NCBI GenBank assembly: GCA_905479595.1
Contig: CAJQND010000145.1
Span: forward strand, 1-24,582
Length of the DNA stretch: 24,582 bases
DNA from: an uncultured Hyphomicrobiales bacterium
GTDB lineage: Bacteria > Pseudomonadota > Alphaproteobacteria > Rhizobiales > CAJQND01
Direction: 5' to 3'
Made by a program: the position numbers and the translations under genes. Position 1 is the first letter of the stretch. Every line of letters begins with the position of its first letter. The notes below the pieces were generated by a model. It had not been told where the DNA came from. It was given only the letters and a program-made list of their open reading frames with translations, and made no database searches. Below are positions 8,436 to 16,893 of this stretch, one piece after another.

Positions 8436-9869
8436 CTACGCAATGAGTTTTGATAAATCTGGAATAGGCCGGGCAGTCTCAGGATTAGTAGCCAACAGCG
8501 CCTCAAGGCTGTGCGCCACCTCTAAAATGAGCGCATCGGAGCCATTTGGTCCCACAACCTGGATGCCAAATGGCATGCCCAAATGATCAACTCCACACGG
8601 CAACGCGCAAGCGGCAGGCAGAGCCATTGTCAATGCATAGGTCATCGCCAGCCACCGCATGTAGGTTGGCATCTTCTCACCGTTTATTTCCTCAACAAAA
8701 AGCTGGGAATGTGGAAACGGCGAGACAGAAGCTGCCGGGCAGATGAGAATATCAACCTCGTCAAAAAGATCGATGAAATCAGCGTAAATGCGAGATTGCA
8801 CAGTATGCGCCCAGGCAACGTCTCCAAGGCTGTATTCAAGCCCGCGTTCGGTGTTGTCGATGACGTTTGGTCCCAATAAATCCCTGTGTTTCTCCAGGCG
8901 CTGGCGGTGGGCACCGACGAAATTAACACCACGGGTAATTTCAAATGCCTCATGCACATCTGCCATGGCGGGGTCGCGGTCAGATGTTTGCGCAAACACA
9001 TGACGGAATTTCCCAACCCGTTCTTCAAAAATTCGGGCAATGTCCCGGTCAATTGGTGCACAGCCGAGATCGGTTGAGATTGCCACGCTCAATCCCGAAA
9101 GATCAATTCCGCTCAATACCTCCGGTATCACCAAACCATCCAAACTGGAGAACGGATCGTGTTTGTTCTGGTCAATCTGGGCACAAAGCAAAAGATGGGT
9201 ATCGGCGACAGTACGGCCCATTGGACCAATGACAGAAAATGGATTCAGACTGACCGGTCGACCGGTCGCCGGGACAACCCCTGGTGATGGGCGATATCCG
9301 GTAATTCCGCAAAACGCGGCAGGTGTGCGTAAACTGCCGCCATAGTCGGAACCGGTCGCCAGAGGCATCATACCGGCCGCAAGCGCAACTGCCGATCCAC
9401 CCGACGATCCAGCACATGTTTTATCTGGATCAAAGGGATTGCCTGTCGCGCCATAGACCATGTTTTTTGTGTTCGCGCCCGCGCCGAATTCTGGGGTATT
9501 TGTCTTGGAAAAAACATTTGCACCACAGTCGCGCACATTCGCGACCATGCTGTCATCTTCTTCTGGAACGTGATCTTTATGGATGAGCGATCCCCATGTT
9601 GTGCGCAAACCCATTGTGGCGTTCAGGTCTTTGATGCCAACGGGCAACCCGTGCAATATGTCGAGTTCTTCTCCATCAACCACAGCTTGCTCAGCTGCCT
9701 TTGCTGTCGCGATTGCGGCATCTTCATCCATAGCTACAACAGCATTTAGAACGGTGTTCGTTTCACCGATGCGTTCGAGGCAAGAGGCAAGCAATTCCAC
9801 CGGCGACAATACCTTGGTTCCGATAAGACGCCGCGCGTCGATGGCGCTGAGATCACATGGTTTGGTCAA
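8436..9869 (-). CDS. Amidase signature family amidase
   Basis: A 477-residue amidase-signature hydrolase that cleaves a carboxamide to acid plus ammonia or amine. The Ser-cisSer-Lys triad is complete: K80 in GLPVGIKDLN, S155 in CAGSSGGSA, and nucleophile S179 in GSDYGGSLRTPAAF. Length and the C-terminal segment GMPFGIQVVGPNGSDALIL are typical. The substrate is not deducible: the family includes fatty-acid amide hydrolases, aryl-amidases and GatA-like enzymes, and no GatB or GatC is nearby. The start appears to be TTG (9867-9869), two bases after the preceding gene's stop, with GAGGA ten bases upstream; the next in-frame Met is at residue 47. It is co-directional and tightly packed with the M20 dipeptidase upstream and the GGT-like gene downstream. 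Confidence 0.92.
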   Translation of the reverse strand: MTKPCDLSAIDARRLIGTKVLSPVELLASCLERIGETNTVLNAVVAMDEDAAIATAKAAEQAVVDGEELDILHGLPVGIKDLNATMGLRTTWGSLIHKDHVPEEDDSMVANVRDCGANVFSKTNTPEFGAGANTKNMVYGATGNPFDPDKTCAGSSGGSAVALAAGMMPLATGSDYGGSLRTPAAFCGITGYRPSPGVVPATGRPVSLNPFSVIGPMGRTVADTHLLLCAQIDQNKHDPFSSLDGLVIPEVLSGIDLSGLSVAISTDLGCAPIDRDIARIFEERVGKFRHVFAQTSDRDPAMADVHEAFEITRGVNFVGAHRQRLEKHRDLLGPNVIDNTERGLEYSLGDVAWAHTVQSRIYADFIDLFDEVDILICPAASVSPFPHSQLFVEEINGEKMPTYMRWLAMTYALTMALPAACALPCGVDHLGMPFGIQVVGPNGSDALILEVAHSLEALLATNPETARPIPDLSKLIA

Positions 9870-9871
9870 AT

Positions 9872-11323
9872 TTATGCAGTCCTCGCAGTAATATATGGCG
9901 GTAAACTTGCCCGAGTAGACGGGTCCAAAGCGCCAATATCCCAGTAAACTCCCGCCATGACATCAAGCGCAGAGCCGCAAATCGACATCAAGACATGCTC
10001 ATCAGGCGCATGCTGGGAGCAGGATGTGTACGAATGCGGGATCCAGATCGCCGGAAGACCAAGAATATCGGTAAAGATGTCATTGCAAATCGACCCACCC
10101 ATAGATGGAATGATTGCGGGCTTTGAATTAGTGGAACGTTGGAGAGATTCGCGCGCAAAGACTACCCAAGGATGATCCGGCTCTGTGCGGGTCGCCTGAA
10201 AAGTGCCGTCATTGGATGCGGGCGGCGGTGTAACTTTCACGTTCGCAAACCCGGCCTCATCAAGATGGGCCTGGAGTATGGAGACAATGTTTTCGACATC
10301 AGTGCCAGCAACAAAGCGCAACTGGCAGTTTGCGATTGCTTGTGGCGGGATGGCGTTTACCGGTCGGCCAGCTGTACCAGTGGCATAGGCGAGTACATTA
10401 AAAACATTGGAAGCGTATACCCGTTGCGGTGGCGTTAGGCCTGGCTCCCCCCACCAAGTATCGATTGCCGGTCCGTTTTCTCCACTTTCTATTTCAATAT
10501 CACTCAACACCTCACGCACCGCGCTGGTCATGGCAGGAGGTTTCAAACCCTCAACCAAAAGCTCACCCTTTGCGCCGACAATGGTGGCAATTGCGTGCGC
10601 TAAAATGATACCCGGGTTTGCGAGTAAACCACCCCAATTGCCAGAATGATGACCGCCGTCACGAAGGTCGCAAACGAGATCGAAATTCACCGCGCCGCGG
10701 CAACCAAGAGAAAGTGTTGGCCGGGCTGGCGACACACGTGGACCATCAGAACCGATAAAGACATCGGATGCAAAATCCTCCTTGTTCGCCTTCACTAACT
10801 CGGCGAGCCCTTTGGAGCCGGCCTCTTCGCCCATTTCAAGCAAGAACTTTGCGTTAAATCCGAGAACGCCGCGCTCTTCAAGAACAGCACGCATTGCAGC
10901 CATATTGATTGTATGTTGCGCTTTATTGTCCGCGGTACCCCGCCCGTATAACCGGTCGCCATCGCGTGCCGTTACCCAAGGCCCGTTGCCTTTGGTCCAT
11001 TGATCTTCAAGTCCATGAATAACGTCGCCATGGCCGTACCCAAGTACCGTTGGAAGCGAAGGGTCTTCAATCCGAGTCGCAAGGATTGCCGGTGCTTGCC
11101 CTGCAATCGGGTTGTCATAGGATTTGATAGTGAAGCCCATCTCCTCGAAGGCCGGTCTCATCTCATCTTCAAGATATTTATGGAGATGCGGCATGCTTTC
11201 GGGAAGTTTTTGGCTCTCGGTTCGGTGGGCAACACGTGCGGACAACTCTGCTTCGAAAGTACCACCTTCAAAATAAGCCCGCACACGATCTAACGCCCCA
11301 TCTCTCGTTCCAACCTTGCTCAT
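9872..11323 (-). CDS. M20 family dipeptidase
   Basis: A 483-residue M20 zinc dipeptidase of the longer carnosinase/PepV-like type. Metal-site residues are visible: H98 and D100 in GYGHGDVI, D132 in YGRGTADNKAQH, catalytic E166 and E167 in EMGEEAGSKG, D193 in IGSDGPR, and H438 in SCSQHAPDEH. The lid domain lies roughly between residues 205 and 375. There is no signal peptide. Its ATG at 11321-11323 overlaps the stop of the transporter ATPase gene (ATGA), so it is translated as part of the transporter operon. That supports a role in hydrolysing the imported peptide or N-acyl amino acid. The exact dipeptide specificity is unknown. Confidence 0.93.
   Translation of the reverse strand: MSKVGTRDGALDRVRAYFEGGTFEAELSARVAHRTESQKLPESMPHLHKYLEDEMRPAFEEMGFTIKSYDNPIAGQAPAILATRIEDPSLPTVLGYGHGDVIHGLEDQWTKGNGPWVTARDGDRLYGRGTADNKAQHTINMAAMRAVLEERGVLGFNAKFLLEMGEEAGSKGLAELVKANKEDFASDVFIGSDGPRVSPARPTLSLGCRGAVNFDLVCDLRDGGHHSGNWGGLLANPGIILAHAIATIVGAKGELLVEGLKPPAMTSAVREVLSDIEIESGENGPAIDTWWGEPGLTPPQRVYASNVFNVLAYATGTAGRPVNAIPPQAIANCQLRFVAGTDVENIVSILQAHLDEAGFANVKVTPPPASNDGTFQATRTEPDHPWVVFARESLQRSTNSKPAIIPSMGGSICNDIFTDILGLPAIWIPHSYTSCSQHAPDEHVLMSICGSALDVMAGVYWDIGALDPSTRASLPPYITARTA
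9880..9884 (-). promoter_or_regulatory. Ribosome binding site GAGGA supporting the amidase TTG start
   Basis: GAGGA on the minus strand lies within the last codons of the M20 dipeptidase gene, ten bases before the TTG at 9869. No ATG or GTG is available nearby in frame. Confidence 0.55.
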
Positions 11324-12302
11324 GACGCCAAACTGCCCTTGCCTCTATTTTCATCGTAGAGGTGACATTCCACATGCCCATCTCCAAACGCGATCTTTTG
11401 CGGTGCGATCTGGCCGCAATGGGGCATCACGTCTATGCAACGCGGATGGAACCGGCACCCTGTTGGCATATCGAGCGGGTTCGGGTATGCGGCACCAAGG
11501 TGCGTATCAGGTATACCGAGACTTGGGTCGGGTGTGAGAACTGATTCCAGAAGCGCTTTTGAGTAAGGGTGCTTGGGAGACGAAAACAGGGTATCTGCAT
11601 CTTCTTCTTCAACTATCCGGCCCAAATACATGACCGCAACGCGCGTCGCCATATGCTCTACAACAGCAAGATTGTGACTGATCACCAGGTAGGTCAAACC
11701 TAGCTCTTCTCGAAGGTCCTGCAGCAAGTTCAATATTTGCGACTGAACCGACACATCAAGTGCCGAAGTCGGCTCATCGCAAATGACAATGCGTGGGCGG
11801 TTGATCAGTGCGCGGGCAATCGCCACCCTTTGCCTCTGGCCGCCTGAAAGTTGGCTGGGATAATTATTGTAAACCCGTTGGGGAAGGCCGACGAGTTCAT
11901 GATTTCCTCAGCACGCTTGCGCCATGTACCGGAATCTTTATCTCCCTGAACCTTGAGCGGTAACGTGATGATACTGCCAATCGATTTACGCGGATTGAGT
12001 GACGAGTAGGGGTCCTGAAATATTGGCTGGACAGTCTGGGCAATTTGCAAACGGTTCATTGACTGAATGGGCATGCCATCCAATTCCAGTGAACCCATAG
12101 TCGGTGGTAAAATTCCAAGCAACATTTTGGCAAGGGTCGACTTGCCACAACCAGACTCGCCAACTAACGCGAGGACATCGCCCCGCCGGATACGCATATC
12201 TACCCCGTTGACCGCATGCAGCGGACGCTGGGGCTTCATGAACCCACCGGAGATCATAAAGGTGCGCGTTACATCTTTAGCTTCAAGGACAACCTCACTC
12301 AT
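11320..12302 (-). pseudogene. Oligopeptide/dipeptide ABC transporter ATPase (OppF/DppF type), frameshifted
   Basis: The 5' part (ATG at 12302) encodes an OppF-type ATPase N-terminus with Walker A GESGCGKS at residues 48-55 and the Q-loop region IFQDPYSSLNPR. After EEIM at 11898 the frame is lost and ends at 11805. The correct continuation is in the neighbouring frame: LVGLPQRVYNNYPSQLSGGQ, then RQRVAIARAL, Walker B IVICDEPTSALD, H-loop VISHNLA, and the C-terminal oligopeptide-transporter segment with HPYSKALL and paired Cys. The gene spans 983 bases, one short of 328 codons, so a single base is missing near 11895-11897, outside any long homopolymer. No internal start could restore a working ATPase. 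It may be a true recent mutation or a sequence error, since everything else in the operon is intact. ATGA overlaps link it to both neighbours. Confidence 0.9.
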
Positions 12303-13339
12303 ACTGCCGCCTCGCCTGTTTCAAGTTCGCTGGAAGGACCGCTCTGCGCCAGCACACATCTGCATAAGTGTCCCTTCTGTTTGGCGGGTGCCAACTCAAT
12401 ATTTCCGGTTTGACACCTGGCTTGCACTTCCGAACACCGGCTGGCGAAATGGCATCCATCCATATGCCCCACCAAAGACGGCACAATGCCTGGAATGGCA
12501 CCAAGCCGCTCGCCGCGTTTTGTCTTGCCGGGAATGGGAATGCACTGGAGAAGCCCACGCGTGTAGGGATGGGTCGGCGCATTGAATATCTGCTCCGCCG
12601 TTCCCGTTTCGACGACCTGACCCGCATACATTACAGCGATGCGGTCCGCGATCCGGGCCACGACGCCAAGATCGTGCGTAATCAAAACCATTCCCATATG
12701 GAACTCGCGTTGAAGTTCACTCAGCAAATGCAGAATTTGTGCTTGAATGGTGACATCCAAAGCGGTTGTTGGTTCATCGGCAATGATGAGATCAGGACCA
12801 CACATCAATGCCATCGCGATCATCACCCGTTGGCGTAAGCCGCCTGACAGCTGATGCGGGTACTGGCCAAGCCGCCCAGCAGCGGCTGTGATGCCAACTT
12901 TCTCAAGCAGGTAGATTGCACGATCTCTCGCCTCGGCATTCGACACATTTTGGTGACGCCGGAGGGCCTCACCAAGTTGATTGCCGATTGTGTAGGCTGG
13001 ATTAAGCGATGTCATTGGTTCCTGAAAGATCATGCTCATACGGTCGCCTCGGAGGTCCGACATGGCGCGTTCTTTTATTCCGAATACATTTTCTCCCAGT
13101 AGCCGCATTTCATCACAAGTGCGCTTAGCCTTTGAAGGGAGCAAGTCCATGATCGCAAGGGAGGTCAGAGATTTTCCGCAGCCAGATTCACCGACGATAC
13201 ACAATGTCTCGCCACGATCCACGCGCAACGAAACATTCTGAACCGGGCGCAACAAGCCAGATGGCACAGGAATTTCGACGTTCAGATTTTTGACCTCAAG
13301 AACGCGATTTGAACCAGTTTTTTCAATTTTTTTGCTCAT
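12299..13339 (-). CDS. Oligopeptide/dipeptide ABC transporter ATP-binding protein (OppD/DppD type)
   Basis: A 346-residue ABC ATPase of the peptide/nickel transporter family that powers import through the two permeases encoded upstream. Motifs in order are Walker A GESGCGKS (50-57), Q-loop Q106 in IFQEPMTSLNP, signature LSGGLRQRV (164-172), Walker B LIIADEPTTALD (D188-E189), and H-loop H222 in LITHDLG. The C-terminal oligopeptide extension has HPYTRGLLQCIP and a Cys cluster (CHFASRC, ARC, CRC) of the kind that binds an iron-sulfur cluster in some DppD-type ATPases. The ATG shares one base with the preceding permease stop (TGATG), and its stop overlaps the next ATPase start (ATGA). It is intact, while its heterodimer partner is frameshifted. 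Confidence 0.96.
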   Translation of the reverse strand: MSKKIEKTGSNRVLEVKNLNVEIPVPSGLLRPVQNVSLRVDRGETLCIVGESGCGKSLTSLAIMDLLPSKAKRTCDEMRLLGENVFGIKERAMSDLRGDRMSMIFQEPMTSLNPAYTIGNQLGEALRRHQNVSNAEARDRAIYLLEKVGITAAAGRLGQYPHQLSGGLRQRVMIAMALMCGPDLIIADEPTTALDVTIQAQILHLLSELQREFHMGMVLITHDLGVVARIADRIAVMYAGQVVETGTAEQIFNAPTHPYTRGLLQCIPIPGKTKRGERLGAIPGIVPSLVGHMDGCHFASRCSEVQARCQTGNIELAPAKQKGHLCRCVLAQSGPSSELETGEAAV

Positions 13340-14250
13340 CAGTTTCGGTTCTCCGGAGCCGTCACGTCACGTATGCCGTCACCCAACAGATTTATCGAAA
13401 GAACCAGTGCAAACAGTGCAAGCCCGGGAATAGTAATCAACCAAGGGTCAAAAAAGATCATGCCTTTTGCTTCAGAAATCATAAGACCCCAGCTTGGTTC
13501 CGGGGGCTGCACGCCCAGTCCCAAAAAGGACAACGTCGCTTCAAGCAAGATAGCGTGGGCCATCTCCAGGGTCGCGATTACAACGAACTGGTTGGTGATG
13601 TTGGGCATGATTTCGGTCAACAATATGCGCGGTGTTGAACACCCGAGAGCTTGCGCAGATGTTACAAAATCGAGCGCACGAACCTGTTGCGTGGCACTTC
13701 GCATAACCACCGCGAACCTGTCCCATATCAATAGACCAAGTACCCAAATAACAACGTTCAGAGACGAGCCCACAATGGAGACCACCGCCAATGCAACCAG
13801 CACGACAGGTAAGGATAACCGCGTTGTAATGATAAAGTTCACGACCATATCGACGCGTCCACCATAGTATCCAGCCAAAACACCGAGGGCCGTTCCGATG
13901 ATGCCGGAAATAAGCATTGCGCCGAAGCCGATAAGGAGCGAAATGCGCGCGCCATAGAACAGGCGCGTCATGTAATCTCGACCGAGTTTGTCCGTGCCGA
14001 GCGGGTGTTCCCACGTTACTTTTGCGCTGTCATGCCAAATCGGCGGAATCAGCTTGCGCGACAGAACCTGGTCGAACGGGTCTCCAGGAGAGATATAGGG
14101 CGCCAGCAATGCCATCAGGATAATTACGATTAAAACGAAAGCACCAATCATAAAGCCCCAATGGGTAAAGATACGTTTGCGCATCAACGAACCCGGTGTC
14201 GGTTCGGCAGCTATAGTTGTATCTTTGGGTTTTGCTGTGTTCGTGTTCAT
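13339..14250 (-). CDS. Oligopeptide/dipeptide ABC transporter permease (DppC/OppC type)
   Basis: A 303-residue inner-membrane permease. Following a soluble N-terminus come a membrane helix (GFMIGAFVLIVIILMALLAP) and the conserved periplasmic stretch HPLGTDKLGRDYMTRLFYGA, typical of the DppC/OppC subfamily. About five further helices follow, with the coupling loop around SAQALGCSTPRILLTEIMPN and a C-terminal GLGVQPPEPSWGLMI. I use the ATG at 14250, one base after the DppB stop (TGATATG). An upstream ATG at 14286 would overlap DppB by 35 bases and add 12 unremarkable residues. The gene overlaps the OppD-type ATPase start by one base. Confidence 0.95.
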   Translation of the reverse strand: MNTNTAKPKDTTIAAEPTPGSLMRKRIFTHWGFMIGAFVLIVIILMALLAPYISPGDPFDQVLSRKLIPPIWHDSAKVTWEHPLGTDKLGRDYMTRLFYGARISLLIGFGAMLISGIIGTALGVLAGYYGGRVDMVVNFIITTRLSLPVVLVALAVVSIVGSSLNVVIWVLGLLIWDRFAVVMRSATQQVRALDFVTSAQALGCSTPRILLTEIMPNITNQFVVIATLEMAHAILLEATLSFLGLGVQPPEPSWGLMISEAKGMIFFDPWLITIPGLALFALVLSINLLGDGIRDVTAPENRN

Positions 14251-14251
14251 A

Positions 14252-15172
14252 TCATGCCACCCGTATGCGGGGGTCGAGGAATGCATTCAACATATCTGCC
14301 AGGAATGTCAGCAGAATGTAGAAGACGCTTAAAACAAGCACGATAGCTTGCATCATCGGCACGTCAGCACGGAGAATTGACTCCCAGGCCAGATAGCCGA
14401 GCCCGTTAATTGCAAAAATCGTCTCGATAACGATCGACCCGCCAAGCATAAATCCAAATTGAACCGCTGCGAGCGATACCACCGGAATGATGGCGTTGCG
14501 CAATGCGTGCTTGAACAGCACCGTCATTGGGCGCAATCCCTTCGCGCGCGCTGTTCGAATGTAGTCAGACGACAACACTTCAAGCATGCCAGCCCGGGTT
14601 AATCGCATGACTGCCGGTGTCAGATAATACCCAAGCGCCACTGATGGCATGATGAAATTCATCCAGCTTTCAGTGCCGGTAATCGGCAATAAGCGCCAGT
14701 TAATTCCCAACCACAAAATCATCGTCAGCGCAAACCAGAAACTAGGCATCGCTTGACCGACAACTGCGATGCTTAATGCAATCCGGTCAATAATGCTGTT
14801 TGGCCGGATTGCTGCGACCACGCCCAGCGGGATGGCCAGTAAAAGTGCGAAAGCAAGCGAACACGCGCCAAGCAGCATCGTCGTAGGCAAACGTTCAAAG
14901 ATCACGCTCGCCACCGGCGATTTCAGATAATTGGAATGGCCCAGGTTACCTTGCACCGCCTGCAGCAGCCAATTGCCATACTGAAAGATAATAGGCTGAT
15001 CGAAACCATAGATTCTCCTAACATTTTCTATGTCTTCATTGCTGGCACCTTCGCCAGCAAGTGCGACGGCAGGATCACCTGACAAATAAACCATCGAAAA
15101 TGAAAGAATTGAAACGGTTACAGCCACTAAAACTGCGACACCAAGCCTTTTCAAAGCATAATAAAACATCAT
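14252..15172 (-). CDS. Oligopeptide/dipeptide ABC transporter permease (DppB/OppB type)
   Basis: A 306-residue permease with an N-terminal membrane helix (LGVAVLVAVTVSILSFSMVY), the subfamily region SGDPAVALAG...IRRIYGFDQPI-like (here VRRIYGFDQPIIFQYGNWL), and five further helices. The coupling motif is DYIRTARAKGLRPMTVLFKH. The C-terminus FLDPRIRVA is standard for DppB proteins. Two ATG codons occur at 15172 and 15169. AGGG lies two bases before the first and five before the second, so the second may be used. It follows the binding-protein gene after 57 bases that contain a strong hairpin. Confidence 0.95.
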   Translation of the reverse strand: MMFYYALKRLGVAVLVAVTVSILSFSMVYLSGDPAVALAGEGASNEDIENVRRIYGFDQPIIFQYGNWLLQAVQGNLGHSNYLKSPVASVIFERLPTTMLLGACSLAFALLLAIPLGVVAAIRPNSIIDRIALSIAVVGQAMPSFWFALTMILWLGINWRLLPITGTESWMNFIMPSVALGYYLTPAVMRLTRAGMLEVLSSDYIRTARAKGLRPMTVLFKHALRNAIIPVVSLAAVQFGFMLGGSIVIETIFAINGLGYLAWESILRADVPMMQAIVLVLSVFYILLTFLADMLNAFLDPRIRVA

Positions 15173-15187
15173 TACCCTATAAATTCA

Positions 15188-15209
15188 CCCGGCCGATAAT
15201 TCGGCCGGG
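15188..15209 (-). other. Intercistronic stem-loop between binding-protein and permease genes
   Basis: A perfect 9-bp inverted repeat (arms CCCGGCCGA and TCGGCCGGG, 4-base loop) lies 20 bases after the binding-protein stop and 15 bases before the permease ATG. No T-run follows it on the minus strand, so it is not a typical terminator. Known intercistronic hairpins at this position in binding-protein transporter operons protect the upstream mRNA or reduce read-through, giving more binding protein than permease. That function is inferred here. Confidence 0.75.
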
Positions 15210-15229
15210 CTTTGGGTTTCAAGCGCGTG

Positions 15230-16768
15230 TTATTTCCACTTTGTTGCGTAAAAGCGGGGGATCTCGTCAGGCGTTGGCGAGAAGTCCAGATCCTTCGACC
15301 ATGCGTAGTATTTCGCATAGGTGAACATTGGCAGCCAGTAAGCTTCGCTGGCTATCCGGTCGAAGGCTTTCTTATAAAATTCCTGACGCTTTGCAGGATC
15401 AATCGAATTATCTGCAACGTTCAGAAACTCTTTCATCTGCGGATCTTTGGTCAAATCGTCAGGACCGTGCGTGAAGAAATTACTGACAATCGCCGAAACA
15501 TCCGGGATCGAATATGACCCCCAGGTCATGTGATTGATCGGTGTTTTTCCCTTTCGCACGACATCGCGCAGAGCACGATATTGCATGAAGTTCAACTTCG
15601 CTTTGACGCCAATTTTTGCCAGATCGCCAATGACCGCTTCCGTAAACTCCCGTTCCCGGTACGCGTACAAGTCGAACTCAAAGCCGTTCTCATAGCCTGC
15701 TTCTTTTAGCAAAGCCTTGGCCTTTGCTGGATCGTAGGCATATGTCGGCACATCCTGGCTGCACCCGAACTGGTCCGGGTGGCATGCGGATGGAATGACG
15801 ACAGAGGCTGGACCAACAAGGTTTTTGGAAATCGATGCACGATCAATGGCGTGAGAGATTGCCTGACGCACCCGTTTATCCTTGAAAAACTCCTGGCCAG
15901 ATTGACCAAGAACATCAAAAGCCATGTAGGAGACGCGGAACGTCTTGGCATTTTCCACGGTCACAGACGGATGACTTCCCATGCGTTCTGCTTGCTCTTT
16001 TGGCACATCCCAGATCCAGTCCAGGCCGCCTGTGAGCAGCTCAGCGATTCCAGTGTTCATTTCTTTGATAGTGCGGAAGCGAATCTTGCCAATTTGCGGT
16101 TTGCCTTTGGGGCTATCGGCAAAATAAGCGTCATTTTTTTCCATCAAGACGAATTCGCCAGCCTTGATTTCTGCAACTTTGTAAGGGCCGGTTCCAACAG
16201 GTTTCGCGGCGGCATAGTCTTTTTTGCCATCGGGCTTCTTCGGCACATTTTCATAGTGCCCGGACGGCAGCATAGCGACCGCGTTTGCCAGATAGGCGAA
16301 TGCAGGTGGAAATGGCTTCTTCAGGTTAACGCGAACCTTGTGAGGGCCAAGCTTTTCAGCATTCTCAATCCAGCTGACGTTACGATAGGTCAGAACGCCA
16401 TTTTCTTTGTTGGATACATGGTTGAGCGTATAGACCACATCATCTGCATCAAACGCCGTTCCGTCATGAAACTTCACATCATCGCGAAGTTCAAACTCAA
16501 TGGCTTTGTCACCACTCCATTCCCAGCTCTTGGCGAGAAGGGGTTTAAATTCACCTGATTTGATATCGCGGAAAACGAGACCGTCCCATCCCATCTGGCC
16601 CATGATGACCAACATACGTGTGTTGTTGTAGTAAGGGTCAACAACGGCAACCTCTCGGCTGGACGCCCAGTTGAGAGTGTCGTCAGCTTTTCCAGCATAA
16701 GCATTTGATGAAAGCGCCACGGTTAATGCTGCAACCCCGAGGGCGAGCATTGATTTACATATTCGCAT
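15230..16768 (-). CDS. ABC transporter substrate-binding protein, peptide family (SBP family 5)
   Basis: A 512-residue periplasmic solute-binding protein of family 5 (DppA/OppA type) and the first gene of the leftward operon. It has a signal peptide: basic start MRICK, hydrophobic core, and likely cleavage after AYA at residue 25, with no lipobox Cys. Family landmarks include VAVVDPYYNN, LAKSWEWSGD, FELRDDVKFHDGTAFDADDV (the family signature), PVGTGPYKV, and FKDKRVRQAISHAIDR. AGGAG lies seven bases before the ATG. The ligand cannot be read from sequence: the family binds peptides, but also opines, glutathione and other solutes. The four hydrolases encoded downstream suggest a peptide- or amide-type ligand. 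Confidence 0.95.
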   Translation of the reverse strand: MRICKSMLALGVAALTVALSSNAYAGKADDTLNWASSREVAVVDPYYNNTRMLVIMGQMGWDGLVFRDIKSGEFKPLLAKSWEWSGDKAIEFELRDDVKFHDGTAFDADDVVYTLNHVSNKENGVLTYRNVSWIENAEKLGPHKVRVNLKKPFPPAFAYLANAVAMLPSGHYENVPKKPDGKKDYAAAKPVGTGPYKVAEIKAGEFVLMEKNDAYFADSPKGKPQIGKIRFRTIKEMNTGIAELLTGGLDWIWDVPKEQAERMGSHPSVTVENAKTFRVSYMAFDVLGQSGQEFFKDKRVRQAISHAIDRASISKNLVGPASVVIPSACHPDQFGCSQDVPTYAYDPAKAKALLKEAGYENGFEFDLYAYREREFTEAVIGDLAKIGVKAKLNFMQYRALRDVVRKGKTPINHMTWGSYSIPDVSAIVSNFFTHGPDDLTKDPQMKEFLNVADNSIDPAKRQEFYKKAFDRIASEAYWLPMFTYAKYYAWSKDLDFSPTPDEIPRFYATKWK

Positions 16769-16775
16769 TTAACTA

Positions 16776-16780
16776 CTCCT
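16776..16780 (-). promoter_or_regulatory. Ribosome binding site AGGAG of the binding-protein gene
   Basis: AGGAG on the minus strand lies seven bases before the ATG at 16768, a strong site consistent with high expression of the operon's first gene. Confidence 0.75.
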
Positions 16781-16840
16781 GCTCCGTCAGTTATTTCGAC
16801 CCGTTTTGCGGGCATCTTTTTAACTTAGTGCCTATCAGAA

Positions 16841-16855
16841 TTGCACATGCTGCAA
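16841..16855. promoter_or_regulatory. Candidate operator, TTGCA-N5-TGCAA inverted repeat
   Basis: A symmetric 5-bp inverted repeat with a 5-base spacer lies in the 190-base divergent region between the binding-protein gene and the IclR gene. IclR-type regulators bind short palindromes in such regions, so this is a plausible operator. A repeat this short can also occur by chance. Confidence 0.3.
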
Positions 16856-16864
16856 GATGAAGCT

Positions 16865-16893
16865 TTGACAATCCCAATAAAAAAATATTAAAT
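16865..16893 (+). promoter_or_regulatory. Candidate promoter for the IclR gene
   Basis: A perfect TTGACA (-35) at 16865-16870 is followed after 17 bases by TTAAAT (16888-16893), which matches the -10 consensus at four of six positions, within a very A+T-rich segment 66 bases before the IclR start. It lies ten bases from the candidate operator, which would allow autoregulation. Confidence 0.35.

Noticed and set aside
11320..11826. A separate short ATPase gene starting at the GTG at 11826
   Set aside because: It would lack Walker A and the signature motif. The upstream sequence in the same frame encodes LSGGQRQRV without a stop, so this is the 3' part of a frameshifted gene.
12299..12838. Open frames of 110-172 codons on both strands over the ATPase genes
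   Set aside because: They are in shadow frames of the OppD and OppF coding regions and lack any recognisable domain.
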